Part shown: positions 1 through 5,665 of the stretch, in pieces
Layout: each line of letters opens with the position of its first letter
Position numbering within the stretch: position 1 is the first letter of the stretch
Source: Oscillospiraceae bacterium
Lineage (GTDB): Bacteria; Bacillota; Clostridia; Oscillospirales; Oscillospiraceae
Length of the DNA stretch: 5,665 nucleotides
NCBI GenBank assembly: GCA_031261245.1
Contig: JAISKU010000111.1
Coordinates: 1 to 5,665 of the forward strand
Reading direction: 5' to 3'
Notes under the pieces: model-generated
Told to the model about the DNA's origin: nothing
Database searches by the model: none
The model's input: the letters and a program-made list of their open reading frames with translations, nothing else
Position numbers and translations under genes: made by a program

Positions 1-510
1 AATGAGCGCATTATCATGCTCTCGGAGGAGGTAAACGACGCGACGGCGAGCCTCGTCGTGGCGCAGCTTCTCTACCTCGAGGGGCAGGACTGCGACAAGG
101 ACATCAGCTTCTACATCAACTCGCCCGGCGGCTCCGTGACGGCGGGACTCGCCATCTACGACACGATGCAGTACATCAAGGCGGACGTGTCCACGATATG
201 CTTCGGCCTCGCCGCGAGCATGGGGGCGTTTCTGCTCTCCTCGGGGGCAAAGGGCAAGCGTGTCGCGCTGCCGAACAGCGAGATAATGATTCACCAGCCG
301 TCGGGCGGGTTCCAGGGGCAGGCGACGGATATCCAGATACACGCCGAGAATATTTTGAAGATCAAGAGCAACCTGAACAAGATACTCGCGGAGAACACGG
401 GAAAGACCGTTGACGAGATACGCGACGCGTCCGAGCGCGACAACTTCATGTCCGCCGAGGAGGCGAAGGCGTTCGGCCTGATTGACAAGGTGATTTACAA
501 GCGCGATTAA
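1..510 (+). CDS. clpP: ATP-dependent Clp protease proteolytic subunit ClpP (5' partial)
   Basis: ClpP is the serine peptidase that forms the barrel of the cytosolic ClpXP/ClpCP proteases and degrades proteins unfolded by its AAA+ partner. The reading frame is open from base 1 (visible start NERIIML) to the TAA at 508-510, giving 169 visible residues. By comparison with mature E. coli ClpP about 24 N-terminal residues are missing, so the ATG at 16 is an internal Met and not the start. The catalytic triad is complete: Ser at 217-219 in GLAASMGAF, His at 292-294 in IMIHQPSGG, and Asp at 439-441 in SERDNFMS. The spacings of 25 and 49 residues equal those of E. coli ClpP. The oxyanion-region motif INSPGGSV is also present. 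clpX follows after 23 bases with no terminator between them, which suggests co-transcription. The identification is secure; the promoter and start lie outside the window. Confidence 0.98.
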   Translation, partial: NERIIMLSEEVNDATASLVVAQLLYLEGQDCDKDISFYINSPGGSVTAGLAIYDTMQYIKADVSTICFGLAASMGAFLLSSGAKGKRVALPNSEIMIHQPSGGFQGQATDIQIHAENILKIKSNLNKILAENTGKTVDEIRDASERDNFMSAEEAKAFGLIDKVIYKRD

Positions 511-522
511 CGCGAGGAACAT

Positions 523-536
523 GGGGGATTATTTTG
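523..536 (+). promoter_or_regulatory. Ribosome binding site and TTG start of clpX
   Basis: A GGGGG run at 523-527 lies 6 bases before a TTG at 534-536. No in-frame ATG or GTG near this point gives a better start. Translation from TTG gives MPKNNDDKVVRCSFCG, which matches the usual ClpX N terminus. The run overlaps an out-of-frame ATG at 521, which is preceded by GAGGA at 514-518 and reads only nine codons before TGA at 548-550. Confidence 0.75.
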
Positions 537-1823
537 CCGAAAAACAATGACGACAAGGTCGTGCGCTGCAGCTTTTGCGGCAAGCGGCAGGACCAGGTGG
601 ACAGACTTATAGCGGGGCAGAGCGCGTCGTATATTTGCAACGAGTGCGTCTCGCTCTGCGTGAGCCTGATAGGCGACGAGGCGGAGCTGCGCCTCCCGAG
701 GACGAAGCAGCCGACGCTGCGCGAGACGCAGGGCAAGCTGCCGACGCCCGTGGAGATACGCACGGTGTTGGACGAGTACGTCGTGGGGCAGGAGACGGCG
801 AAAATCGCGCTGTCCGTCGCGGTGTACAACCACTACAAGCGCGTGGCGCACAGGCACGTGTCGGATACGGAGCTGCAAAAGAGCAACATTCTTCTCGTCG
901 GGCCGACGGGGAGCGGGAAAACCATGCTCGCGCAGACGCTCGCGCGGATTTTGCAGGTGCCGTTCGCGATTGCGGACGCGACGACGCTCACGGAGGCGGG
1001 CTACGTCGGCGACGACGTGGAGAATATTCTGCTGCGGCTTATGCTCGCCGCCGATTTTGACATCGAGCGCGCGCAGACGGGCATAATCTACATCGACGAG
1101 ATCGACAAGATCGCCCGCAAGAGCGAGAACACGTCGATTACGCGCGACGTGTCGGGCGAGGGCGTGCAGCAGGCGCTTTTGAAGATACTTGAGGGCACGG
1201 TCGCGAACGTGCCGCCGCAGGGCGGGCGGAAGCACCCGCACCAGGAGTTCATCAACATCGACACGACGAATATACTCTTCATATGCGGCGGGGCGTTCGA
1301 CGGGATTGAGAAGATAATCGAGAACAGGCTCGACAGGAAGAGCATCGGGTTCGGCGCGGAGATTATGAGCCGGCGCGACCGCAACGTCGGCGAGGTTCTC
1401 AAGGAGATTCAGCCGCACGATTTGCTCAAATACGGCCTGATTCCCGAGCTTGTCGGGCGTATGCCGATAATCACGTCGCTCGACTCGCTCTCACGCGAGG
1501 ATTTGATTCGCATACTCAGCGAGCCGCGCAACTCCCTGACGCGACAGTACCAGACGCTGCTCGGCTACGACGGCGTGGCGCTTGAGTTCAGCGGCGACGC
1601 GCTCGAGGCGATAGCCGACAAGGCGATAGCGCTCGACGTCGGCGCGCGCGGACTGCGCGGGGTGATGGAGAACGTCATGATGAAGATGATGTACGACGCG
1701 CCGTCGGACAACAGAATCGAGAAGGTCATAATCACGGGGGAGTGCGTGTCGGGCGCGGAGCCGCCCAAGCTGATTCGGCGCCCGGCGCCGACGCTCGACC
1801 CCGAGGTAATGAATATTTCTTAG
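534..1823 (+). CDS. clpX: ATP-dependent Clp protease ATP-binding subunit ClpX
   Basis: ClpX is the hexameric AAA+ unfoldase that recognises tagged or misfolded proteins and threads them into ClpP. The 429-residue length is normal for the family. In order it shows a four-Cys zinc-binding domain (Cys12, Cys15, Cys35, Cys38), Walker A GPTGSGKT at 123-130, pore loop GYVG at 156-159, and Walker B IIYIDEID at 184-191. These are followed by the RKH pore loop (GGRKH, 230-234), the ClpP-docking IGF loop at 271-273, the arginine finger region LVGRMP with Arg309, and sensor 2 GARGLR at 370-375. All key residues are present, so an active ClpXP partner is expected. The start is TTG, supported by a GGGGG ribosome site and by the conserved N terminus. 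The C-terminal tail after the core is about 20 residues and ends LDPEVMNIS. The stop is TAG and a terminator-like hairpin follows. Confidence 0.98.
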   Translation: MPKNNDDKVVRCSFCGKRQDQVDRLIAGQSASYICNECVSLCVSLIGDEAELRLPRTKQPTLRETQGKLPTPVEIRTVLDEYVVGQETAKIALSVAVYNHYKRVAHRHVSDTELQKSNILLVGPTGSGKTMLAQTLARILQVPFAIADATTLTEAGYVGDDVENILLRLMLAADFDIERAQTGIIYIDEIDKIARKSENTSITRDVSGEGVQQALLKILEGTVANVPPQGGRKHPHQEFINIDTTNILFICGGAFDGIEKIIENRLDRKSIGFGAEIMSRRDRNVGEVLKEIQPHDLLKYGLIPELVGRMPIITSLDSLSREDLIRILSEPRNSLTRQYQTLLGYDGVALEFSGDALEAIADKAIALDVGARGLRGVMENVMMKMMYDAPSDNRIEKVIITGECVSGAEPPKLIRRPAPTLDPEVMNIS

Positions 1824-1830
1824 TACAACA

Positions 1831-1859
1831 AGAGCCGCACAGATTTTTGTGCGGCTTTT
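1831..1859 (+). terminator. Probable intrinsic terminator or attenuator between clpX and lon
   Basis: The arms AGCCGCAC (1833-1840) and GTGCGGCT (1849-1856) pair perfectly over 8 bp. An A-T pair (1841/1848) and a G-T wobble (1842/1847) can extend the stem towards a short loop. The 3' arm runs into TTTT (1856-1859) and then G, so the T run is short and termination may be incomplete. The hairpin begins 8 bases after the clpX stop, the expected place for the end of a clpP-clpX transcript. On the minus strand the 3' side has no useful T run, and no convergent gene exists. Confidence 0.7.
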
Positions 1860-1876
1860 GAAAAAGACGCGTGACC

Positions 1877-1894
1877 AAAGGAGCGATATCTATG
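1877..1894 (+). promoter_or_regulatory. Ribosome binding site deciding the lon start
   Basis: AAAGGAG at 1877-1883 lies 8 bases before the ATG at 1892-1894. An in-frame GTG at 1871 would add seven residues but contains this site within its coding sequence and has no comparable site ahead of it, so ATG 1892 is preferred. Confidence 0.85.
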
Positions 1895-4354
1895 TCAGAC
1901 AAAAATTACGACGAGACCGCGGCGGAGCAGAATTTCCCGCCGGAGCCGAAATATGAAAAGCTGCCGCTGCTCGCGCTGCGCGGGCTGTGCGCGTTCCCGG
2001 GGATGCTGCTGAACTTCGACGTGGAGCGCGATATCTCCACGGCGGCGCTCGACGCTGCGGGGGAGTACGGGCGGCGAGTGTTTCTGATCGCCCAGCGCGA
2101 CATCATGAAGGAGTCGCCGCGCCCGGACGACCTGTACAAAATCGGGACGATCTGCCAGATAAAGCAGCTGCTGAAAATTCCCGGCGGCGGGGTGAAGGCG
2201 CTTGTGGAGGGGGTCTCACGCGCGCGGCTGCACGAGGCGGCGCTTGAGCACGGATACTACATCGCCGAGGCGGAGGAGATACCGGAGCCGGAGTCGCCGA
2301 AAAAAACGGCACGGCTTGAGGGCATGATGAGACGGTGCGCCGGAATGTTCGACACGTACTCGATGATGTCGAGCGGGCTGTCGCGCGAGACGGTTTTTCC
2401 GCTTTTCGGCATGACGGAGCCCGGGAAAATCGCGGACTACATCGCGCAGCACATGTTTTTGCGCCACGACGTGAAGCAGCCGATACTTGAGACGATTAAG
2501 CCCGCGAAGCGGCTTGAGCTGGTGTGCGACATACTGGCGCACGAGCTTGAGGTGCAGGGGATTGAGCACGAGATTGAGGAGAATCTGCGTATGCGGCTCG
2601 AGGGGCAGCAGCGCGACCACATACTGCGCGAGCAGCTGCACGCGATACAGTCGGAGCTCGGGGAGGAGCGCGAGCCCGACAACGAGGTGGCGGAGTACCG
2701 CCGCCGCATAGCGAAGCTCAAAGTCCCGGAGGAGGTGTCCGCGAAGCTTTTCAAGGAGACGGATAAGCTCGAAAAGCAGCACTACGGCTCGGCGGAGGCG
2801 TCGGTGATAACGTCGTACCTCGACCTGTGCCTTGAGCTGCCGTGGAATAAGGAGACCGCCGAGCGGCGCGACATCGCGGCGGCGCGCCGCGCGCTCGACA
2901 ACGACCACTTCGGCCTCGACAAGGTGAAGGAGCGGATCATAGAGTTTCTCGCCGTGAAGCAGCTCAAACCCGACCACAAGGGGACGATAATCTGCCTTTT
3001 AGGGCCTCCGGGAGTCGGAAAGACCTCGGTGGCGATATCCGTGGCGAGGGCGCTAAACCGCAAGCTCGCGCGGCTCTCGCTCGGCGGGATTCACGACGAG
3101 GCGGAGATACGCGGACACCGCAAGACGTATGTCGGCGCGATGCCCGGGCGCATAATCGAGGCGGTAAACCGCGCCGGGACGCGCAATCCGCTTATGCTTT
3201 TAGATGAGATTGACAAGCTCGGGAGCGATTACCGCGGCGACCCGGCGGCGGCGCTGCTTGAGGCGCTCGACCCGGAGCAGAACTCGAGCTTCCGCGACCA
3301 CTATCTCGAGCTGCCGTTCGACCTGTCGGACACGATGTTCATAACGACGGCGAATTCGGCCTCGACGATTCCGCGCCCGCTGCTCGACCGCATGGAGATA
3401 ATCGAGATGTCGAGCTACACGGACGTGGAGAAATTGGAGATCGCGAAGCGGCACCTGATTTCAAAGCAGCGCAAGAAGCACGGCCTCACGACGCGGCAGC
3501 TGAAATTCTCCGACAGCGCGCTGCTTGAGATAATCGCGGGGTGGACGCGGGAATCCGGCGTGCGGCAGCTTGAGCGCGACATCGCGACGGTGTGCCGCAA
3601 GACGGCGGCGAAAGTTGCCGGAGGCGAGGCGAAATCGGTGTCCGTGACGCCGGAGAATCTGCCGGAGCTGCTCGGGGCGCGGATTTACACGCCGGAGGCG
3701 TTCGCGCAGGCGGACGAGGTGGGCGTGGCGCACGGCCTCGCGTGGACCTCAGCGGGCGGGACGACGCTCGACGTCGAGGTGAACGTGCTGCCCGGAAAGG
3801 GCGTGCTGAAGCTCACGGGGAACCTCGGCGACACGATGAAGGAGTCGGCGGAGGCGGCCGTGTCGTACATCAGGAGCCGCGCGGAGCGGCTTCATATCCC
3901 GCCGGATTTTTACAAGGAAAAGGATCTGCACATACATTTCCCGGAGGGCGGAGTGCCGAAGGACGGCCCGTCCGCGGGAATTACGATGGCGATTGCCGTC
4001 ATATCCGCGCTGACAGGCGCGCCGGTGAGGCGCGGCGTGACGATGACGGGCGAGATTACGCTGCGCGGGCGCATACTGCGCATAGGCGGGCTGCGCGAAA
4101 AGACGATGGCGGCGCTGCGCGCGGGCGCGACGACCGTGATAATCCCCGCGGACAACGAGCCCGATCTCGAGGAGATAGACCAGACTGTGCGGCGCGCGCT
4201 GAACTTCGTCACGGCGCGCAGCATTGACACGGTGCTCGACGTGGCGCTCGACTTCTCCGCAGTGGCGCCGGCGGAGGCGTCGGCGGAGCCGCCCAAGGCG
4301 GACGTGACGCCCGTGAGGGGCGCGCCGAAGAATCCGCCGCGCGTGAGGCAGTAG
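1892..4354 (+). CDS. lon: ATP-dependent Lon protease (LonA type)
   Basis: Lon is the single-chain cytosolic AAA+ serine protease that degrades misfolded and some regulatory proteins. From ATG 1892 it has 820 residues, somewhat longer than E. coli Lon (784). The order is: acidic leader (1-22); LON substrate-binding domain (about 23-220, starting KLPLLALRG); helical linker rich in Glu/Arg; then AAA+ module. The module has Walker A GPPGVGKT at 371-378, Walker B LMLLDEID at 434-441, DRME at 499-502 with the probable arginine finger, and sensor 2 GVRQLER around Arg558. The protease domain (about 597-788) carries Ser694 in PKDGPSAG and Lys737 in GGLREK, 43 residues apart as in E. coli (Ser679/Lys722). 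Two oddities are Arg730 where the family usually has Pro (LPIGG here reads LRIGG), and a Pro/Ala-rich 32-residue tail (789-820). The gene starts 68 bases after clpX, past a hairpin, and stops 2 bases before engB. Confidence 0.98.
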   Translation: MSDKNYDETAAEQNFPPEPKYEKLPLLALRGLCAFPGMLLNFDVERDISTAALDAAGEYGRRVFLIAQRDIMKESPRPDDLYKIGTICQIKQLLKIPGGGVKALVEGVSRARLHEAALEHGYYIAEAEEIPEPESPKKTARLEGMMRRCAGMFDTYSMMSSGLSRETVFPLFGMTEPGKIADYIAQHMFLRHDVKQPILETIKPAKRLELVCDILAHELEVQGIEHEIEENLRMRLEGQQRDHILREQLHAIQSELGEEREPDNEVAEYRRRIAKLKVPEEVSAKLFKETDKLEKQHYGSAEASVITSYLDLCLELPWNKETAERRDIAAARRALDNDHFGLDKVKERIIEFLAVKQLKPDHKGTIICLLGPPGVGKTSVAISVARALNRKLARLSLGGIHDEAEIRGHRKTYVGAMPGRIIEAVNRAGTRNPLMLLDEIDKLGSDYRGDPAAALLEALDPEQNSSFRDHYLELPFDLSDTMFITTANSASTIPRPLLDRMEIIEMSSYTDVEKLEIAKRHLISKQRKKHGLTTRQLKFSDSALLEIIAGWTRESGVRQLERDIATVCRKTAAKVAGGEAKSVSVTPENLPELLGARIYTPEAFAQADEVGVAHGLAWTSAGGTTLDVEVNVLPGKGVLKLTGNLGDTMKESAEAAVSYIRSRAERLHIPPDFYKEKDLHIHFPEGGVPKDGPSAGITMAIAVISALTGAPVRRGVTMTGEITLRGRILRIGGLREKTMAALRAGATTVIIPADNEPDLEEIDQTVRRALNFVTARSIDTVLDVALDFSAVAPAEASAEPPKADVTPVRGAPKNPPRVRQ

Positions 4355-4356
4355 AC

Positions 4357-4965
4357 GTGGCGCTGAATCTGCACGCCGCCGAGTTTGTGAAGTCGGCCGC
4401 GTCGCCCGACGGACTTTTGCGGGATTTTTTGCCGAAGGTCGTGTTCTCGGGCAAGTCGAACGTCGGAAAGTCGTCGGTGATAAACAAGGTGTTAAATCGC
4501 GCGAACTTCGCGCGTGTCGGCGCGCAGCCCGGAAAGACGGTACACGTCAACTACTTCAAAATCGACGGCAAGGCGTACTTTGTGGATCTGCCGGGATACG
4601 GCTACGCGAAGGTCGGCAAGGCCGAAAAGGAGCGCTGGAGCCGCCTGATGGAGTATTTTTTCGCGAATACGGGCTTCAACCTCGGGATTTTGATTGTGGA
4701 CTGCCGACACAGGCCGACGGCGGACGACGTGATAATGGCGGCGTGGTTCCGCGACACGGGCGCGAACGTCGTCGTCGTCGCGAACAAGCGCGATAAGGTG
4801 AAAAACTCGGAGCTGCAAGGCAATCTGGAGGTCATACGCGAGACGCTCGCGCTACCGGAGGCGGAGATTATACCGTTTTCGGCGGAGACGGGCGAGGGGC
4901 GGCAGAGGCTCGTGGCGGTGATTGAGGCGGCTGTAAAGGGGAGCGCAAGTGAGAAGCGTATTTAG
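4357..4965 (+). CDS. engB: Ribosome biogenesis GTP-binding protein EngB/YsxC (YihA)
   Basis: This is a small TrmE-Era-EngA-EngB-like GTPase that assists late assembly of the large ribosomal subunit and is usually essential. The 202 residues show the G motifs in order: G1 GKSNVGKS at 32-39, G2 Thr61 in PGKT, G3 DLPG at 77-80 (DLPGYGYAKV), G4 NKRD at 143-146, and G5 SAE at 175-177. The N-terminal strand region reads AAEFVKSA, as expected for the family. The start is GTG at 4357, two bases after the lon stop, with GAGG at 4345-4348 inside the lon 3' end as its ribosome site, which suggests coupling to lon. The lon-engB order is common in Firmicutes. The last residues overlap the start of the M50 gene. 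Nothing appears missing. Confidence 0.96.
   Translation: MALNLHAAEFVKSAASPDGLLRDFLPKVVFSGKSNVGKSSVINKVLNRANFARVGAQPGKTVHVNYFKIDGKAYFVDLPGYGYAKVGKAEKERWSRLMEYFFANTGFNLGILIVDCRHRPTADDVIMAAWFRDTGANVVVVANKRDKVKNSELQGNLEVIRETLALPEAEIIPFSAETGEGRQRLVAVIEAAVKGSASEKRI
4935..4951 (+). promoter_or_regulatory. Ribosome binding site and GTG start of the M50 protease gene
   Basis: AAAGGGGAG at 4935-4943 lies 5 bases before the GTG at 4949-4951, all within the 3' end of engB. This strong site favours the GTG over the later in-frame ATG at 5000, which would also remove part of the first membrane segment. Confidence 0.85.
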
Positions 4966-5632
4966 AGGCCTCGACTGGTCGGTGCTGACGGGCGCGCTGA
5001 TGTCGATAATCCCGGCGCTGATTTGCATAACGTTTCACGAGCTGTCGCACGGCTTTGTCGCGTACAGGCTCGGCGACAGGACGGCGAAGGACATGGGACG
5101 CCTGACGATGAACCCCATAAAGCACATCGACATCTGGGGGCTTGCGATGATGGCGTTTTTCGGGTTCGGCTGGGCGAAGCCCGTGCCGGTGAACATGCGC
5201 AATTTCAAAAATCCCAAGCGCGACATGGCGATAACGGCGCTCGCGGGGCCGGCGTCGAACATACTCCTCGCGGCAGTGTTTATGGCGCTTTACGGCGCGG
5301 CGGTTTTTCCGACGCTCACGATAGAGGGCGGAGCTTGGGGCGTCGTCGCCGAGATGTTGCAGCGCACGGCGCAGCTCTCCGTCGCGCTCGCGGTGTTCAA
5401 CATAATTCCGATTCCGCCGCTCGACGGCAGCAAGGTGCTGTTCTCGCTGCTGCCGGACAGCGCGTACATGAAGCTCATGCGCGTGGAGCGCTACGGGTTT
5501 ATCATTCTGATGGTCGTGATATACACGAACGTGCTCGACAGCACGATCGGCGCGGCGGCGTCGTGGATATACGGCAAGCTTTTTTACATCGCAGAGGGCG
5601 TGTTCCGCGCGGTTTTGCGGGTTGTGGGGTGA
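4949..5632 (+). CDS. Site-2 protease family protein (peptidase M50, compact membrane zinc protease)
   Basis: This is an integral-membrane zinc metalloprotease of the M50/S2P clan, which cleaves substrates within or near the membrane; the substrate here is unknown. The 227 residues include the zinc-binding and catalytic motif HELSH at 30-34 inside the first membrane segment. The third ligand is Asp159 in NIIPIPPLDG (151-160). The conserved stretches GRLTMNP, FGFGWAKPVPVN (71-82) and ALAGPASN (97-104) are characteristic of the short M50 proteins found in Firmicutes. Hydrophobic segments lie near 12-29, 62-76, 93-120, 143-157 and 183-207. No PDZ domain is visible, unlike RseP, so it is the minimal type. 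It overlaps engB by 17 bases and ends 2 bases before the next start codon. The family call is firm, but a physiological role cannot be read from the sequence. Confidence 0.93.
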   Translation: MRSVFRGLDWSVLTGALMSIIPALICITFHELSHGFVAYRLGDRTAKDMGRLTMNPIKHIDIWGLAMMAFFGFGWAKPVPVNMRNFKNPKRDMAITALAGPASNILLAAVFMALYGAAVFPTLTIEGGAWGVVAEMLQRTAQLSVALAVFNIIPIPPLDGSKVLFSLLPDSAYMKLMRVERYGFIILMVVIYTNVLDSTIGAAASWIYGKLFYIAEGVFRAVLRVVG

Positions 5633-5634
5633 GT

Positions 5635-5665
5635 ATGGAAAATCCCGTTTTTCATCTGAGCGGCG
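5635..5665 (+). CDS. scpA: Probable segregation and condensation protein A, N-terminal fragment (3' partial)
   Basis: An ATG two bases after the M50 stop, preceded by GGGGTGA at 5626-5632, opens a frame that runs off the window after ten codons, MENPVFHLSG. A Met-Glu-x-Pro-x-aromatic-His-Leu opening resembles ScpA proteins of Clostridia as I remember them. An M50 gene followed by scpA and scpB is a familiar order in that group. ScpA is the kleisin subunit that bridges SMC in chromosome condensation. Ten residues cannot prove identity: the coding start is well supported, the name only moderately. Confidence 0.55.
   Translation, partial: MENPVFHLSG

Noticed and set aside
16..18. ATG at 16 as the clpP start
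   Set aside because: The frame is open to base 1 and the five preceding residues (NERII) match the internal ClpP sequence, so the gene extends beyond the window.
507..1418. Minus-strand open frame of 303 codons opposite clpX
   Set aside because: It lies wholly opposite a well-identified gene, is extremely rich in Arg, Leu and Val without a recognisable domain, and is the usual by-product of GC-biased codons in the true frame.
1871..1891. GTG at 1871 as the lon start
   Set aside because: The AAAGGAG site at 1877-1883 lies inside this extension and is correctly placed for ATG 1892; the extra seven residues match nothing in the family.
1858..1892. TTGAAA at 1858-1863 as a -35 box for lon
   Set aside because: The sequence 17 bases downstream is GAGCGA, not a -10 box. 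The nearest AT-rich candidate, TATCTA at 1887-1892, is 23 bases away and overlaps the start codon.
2216..2977. Minus-strand open frame of 253 codons opposite lon
   Set aside because: Same pattern: Arg/Leu/Val-rich, no motif, and fully inside the conserved lon sequence.
4094..4096. Loss of the Lon catalytic Lys (GGLREK in place of GGLKEK)
   Set aside because: The catalytic Lys of E. coli Lon is the second Lys of GGLKEK (Lys722), 43 residues after the Ser; that Lys is present here as Lys737.
3592..4227. Plus-strand 211-codon frame within lon
   Set aside because: It is Arg/Gly/Ala-rich, has no domain, and overlaps the Lon protease domain, whose catalytic motifs are all in the other frame.

Overview
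The window is a GC-rich (roughly 60% on the lines I counted by eye), densely packed stretch of bacterial chromosome with every supported gene on the + strand. The order is clpP (5' end missing) - clpX - hairpin - lon - engB/ysxC - M50 site-2 protease - start of a probable scpA. This order and the protein sequences point to a Bacillota of class Clostridia, most like Oscillospirales. The EngB and M50 proteins resemble that group in particular. This assignment rests on remembered family sequences, not on a search. The frequent use of ATA for isoleucine in a GC-rich background is a distinctive trait of this genome.

Layout: bases 1-510 hold most of ClpP, with its full Ser-His-Asp triad. After 23 bases, clpX (534-1823) starts on TTG and encodes a complete zinc-finger AAA+ unfoldase with the IGF loop that docks on ClpP. 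A GC-rich hairpin with a short T run (about 1831-1859) lies in the 68-base gap before lon. Lon (1892-4354) is a complete LonA protease with an intact Ser694/Lys737 dyad, an unusual Arg just before the active-site Lys loop, and a Pro/Ala-rich C-terminal tail. EngB (4357-4965) begins 2 bases after the lon stop. The M50 gene (4949-5632) overlaps engB by 17 bases. An ATG at 5635 opens a coding region cut by the window edge. There is no gene-free stretch longer than 68 bases.

How the genes fit together: ClpXP and Lon are the two main soluble ATP-dependent proteases, and the M50 protein is an intramembrane protease. In known systems such as E. coli RseA and B. subtilis RsiW, a site-2 protease releases a cytosolic fragment that ClpXP then degrades, so a functional link is possible here but not shown. 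EngB is a ribosome-assembly GTPase and ScpA a chromosome-condensation subunit, so the downstream part is a growth and housekeeping operon. I see no mobile element, RNA gene, CRISPR array or evidence of an undescribed system. The points worth a second look are modest: the Lon substitutions and tail, the hairpin before lon, the clpX start region, gene coupling, and codon use.
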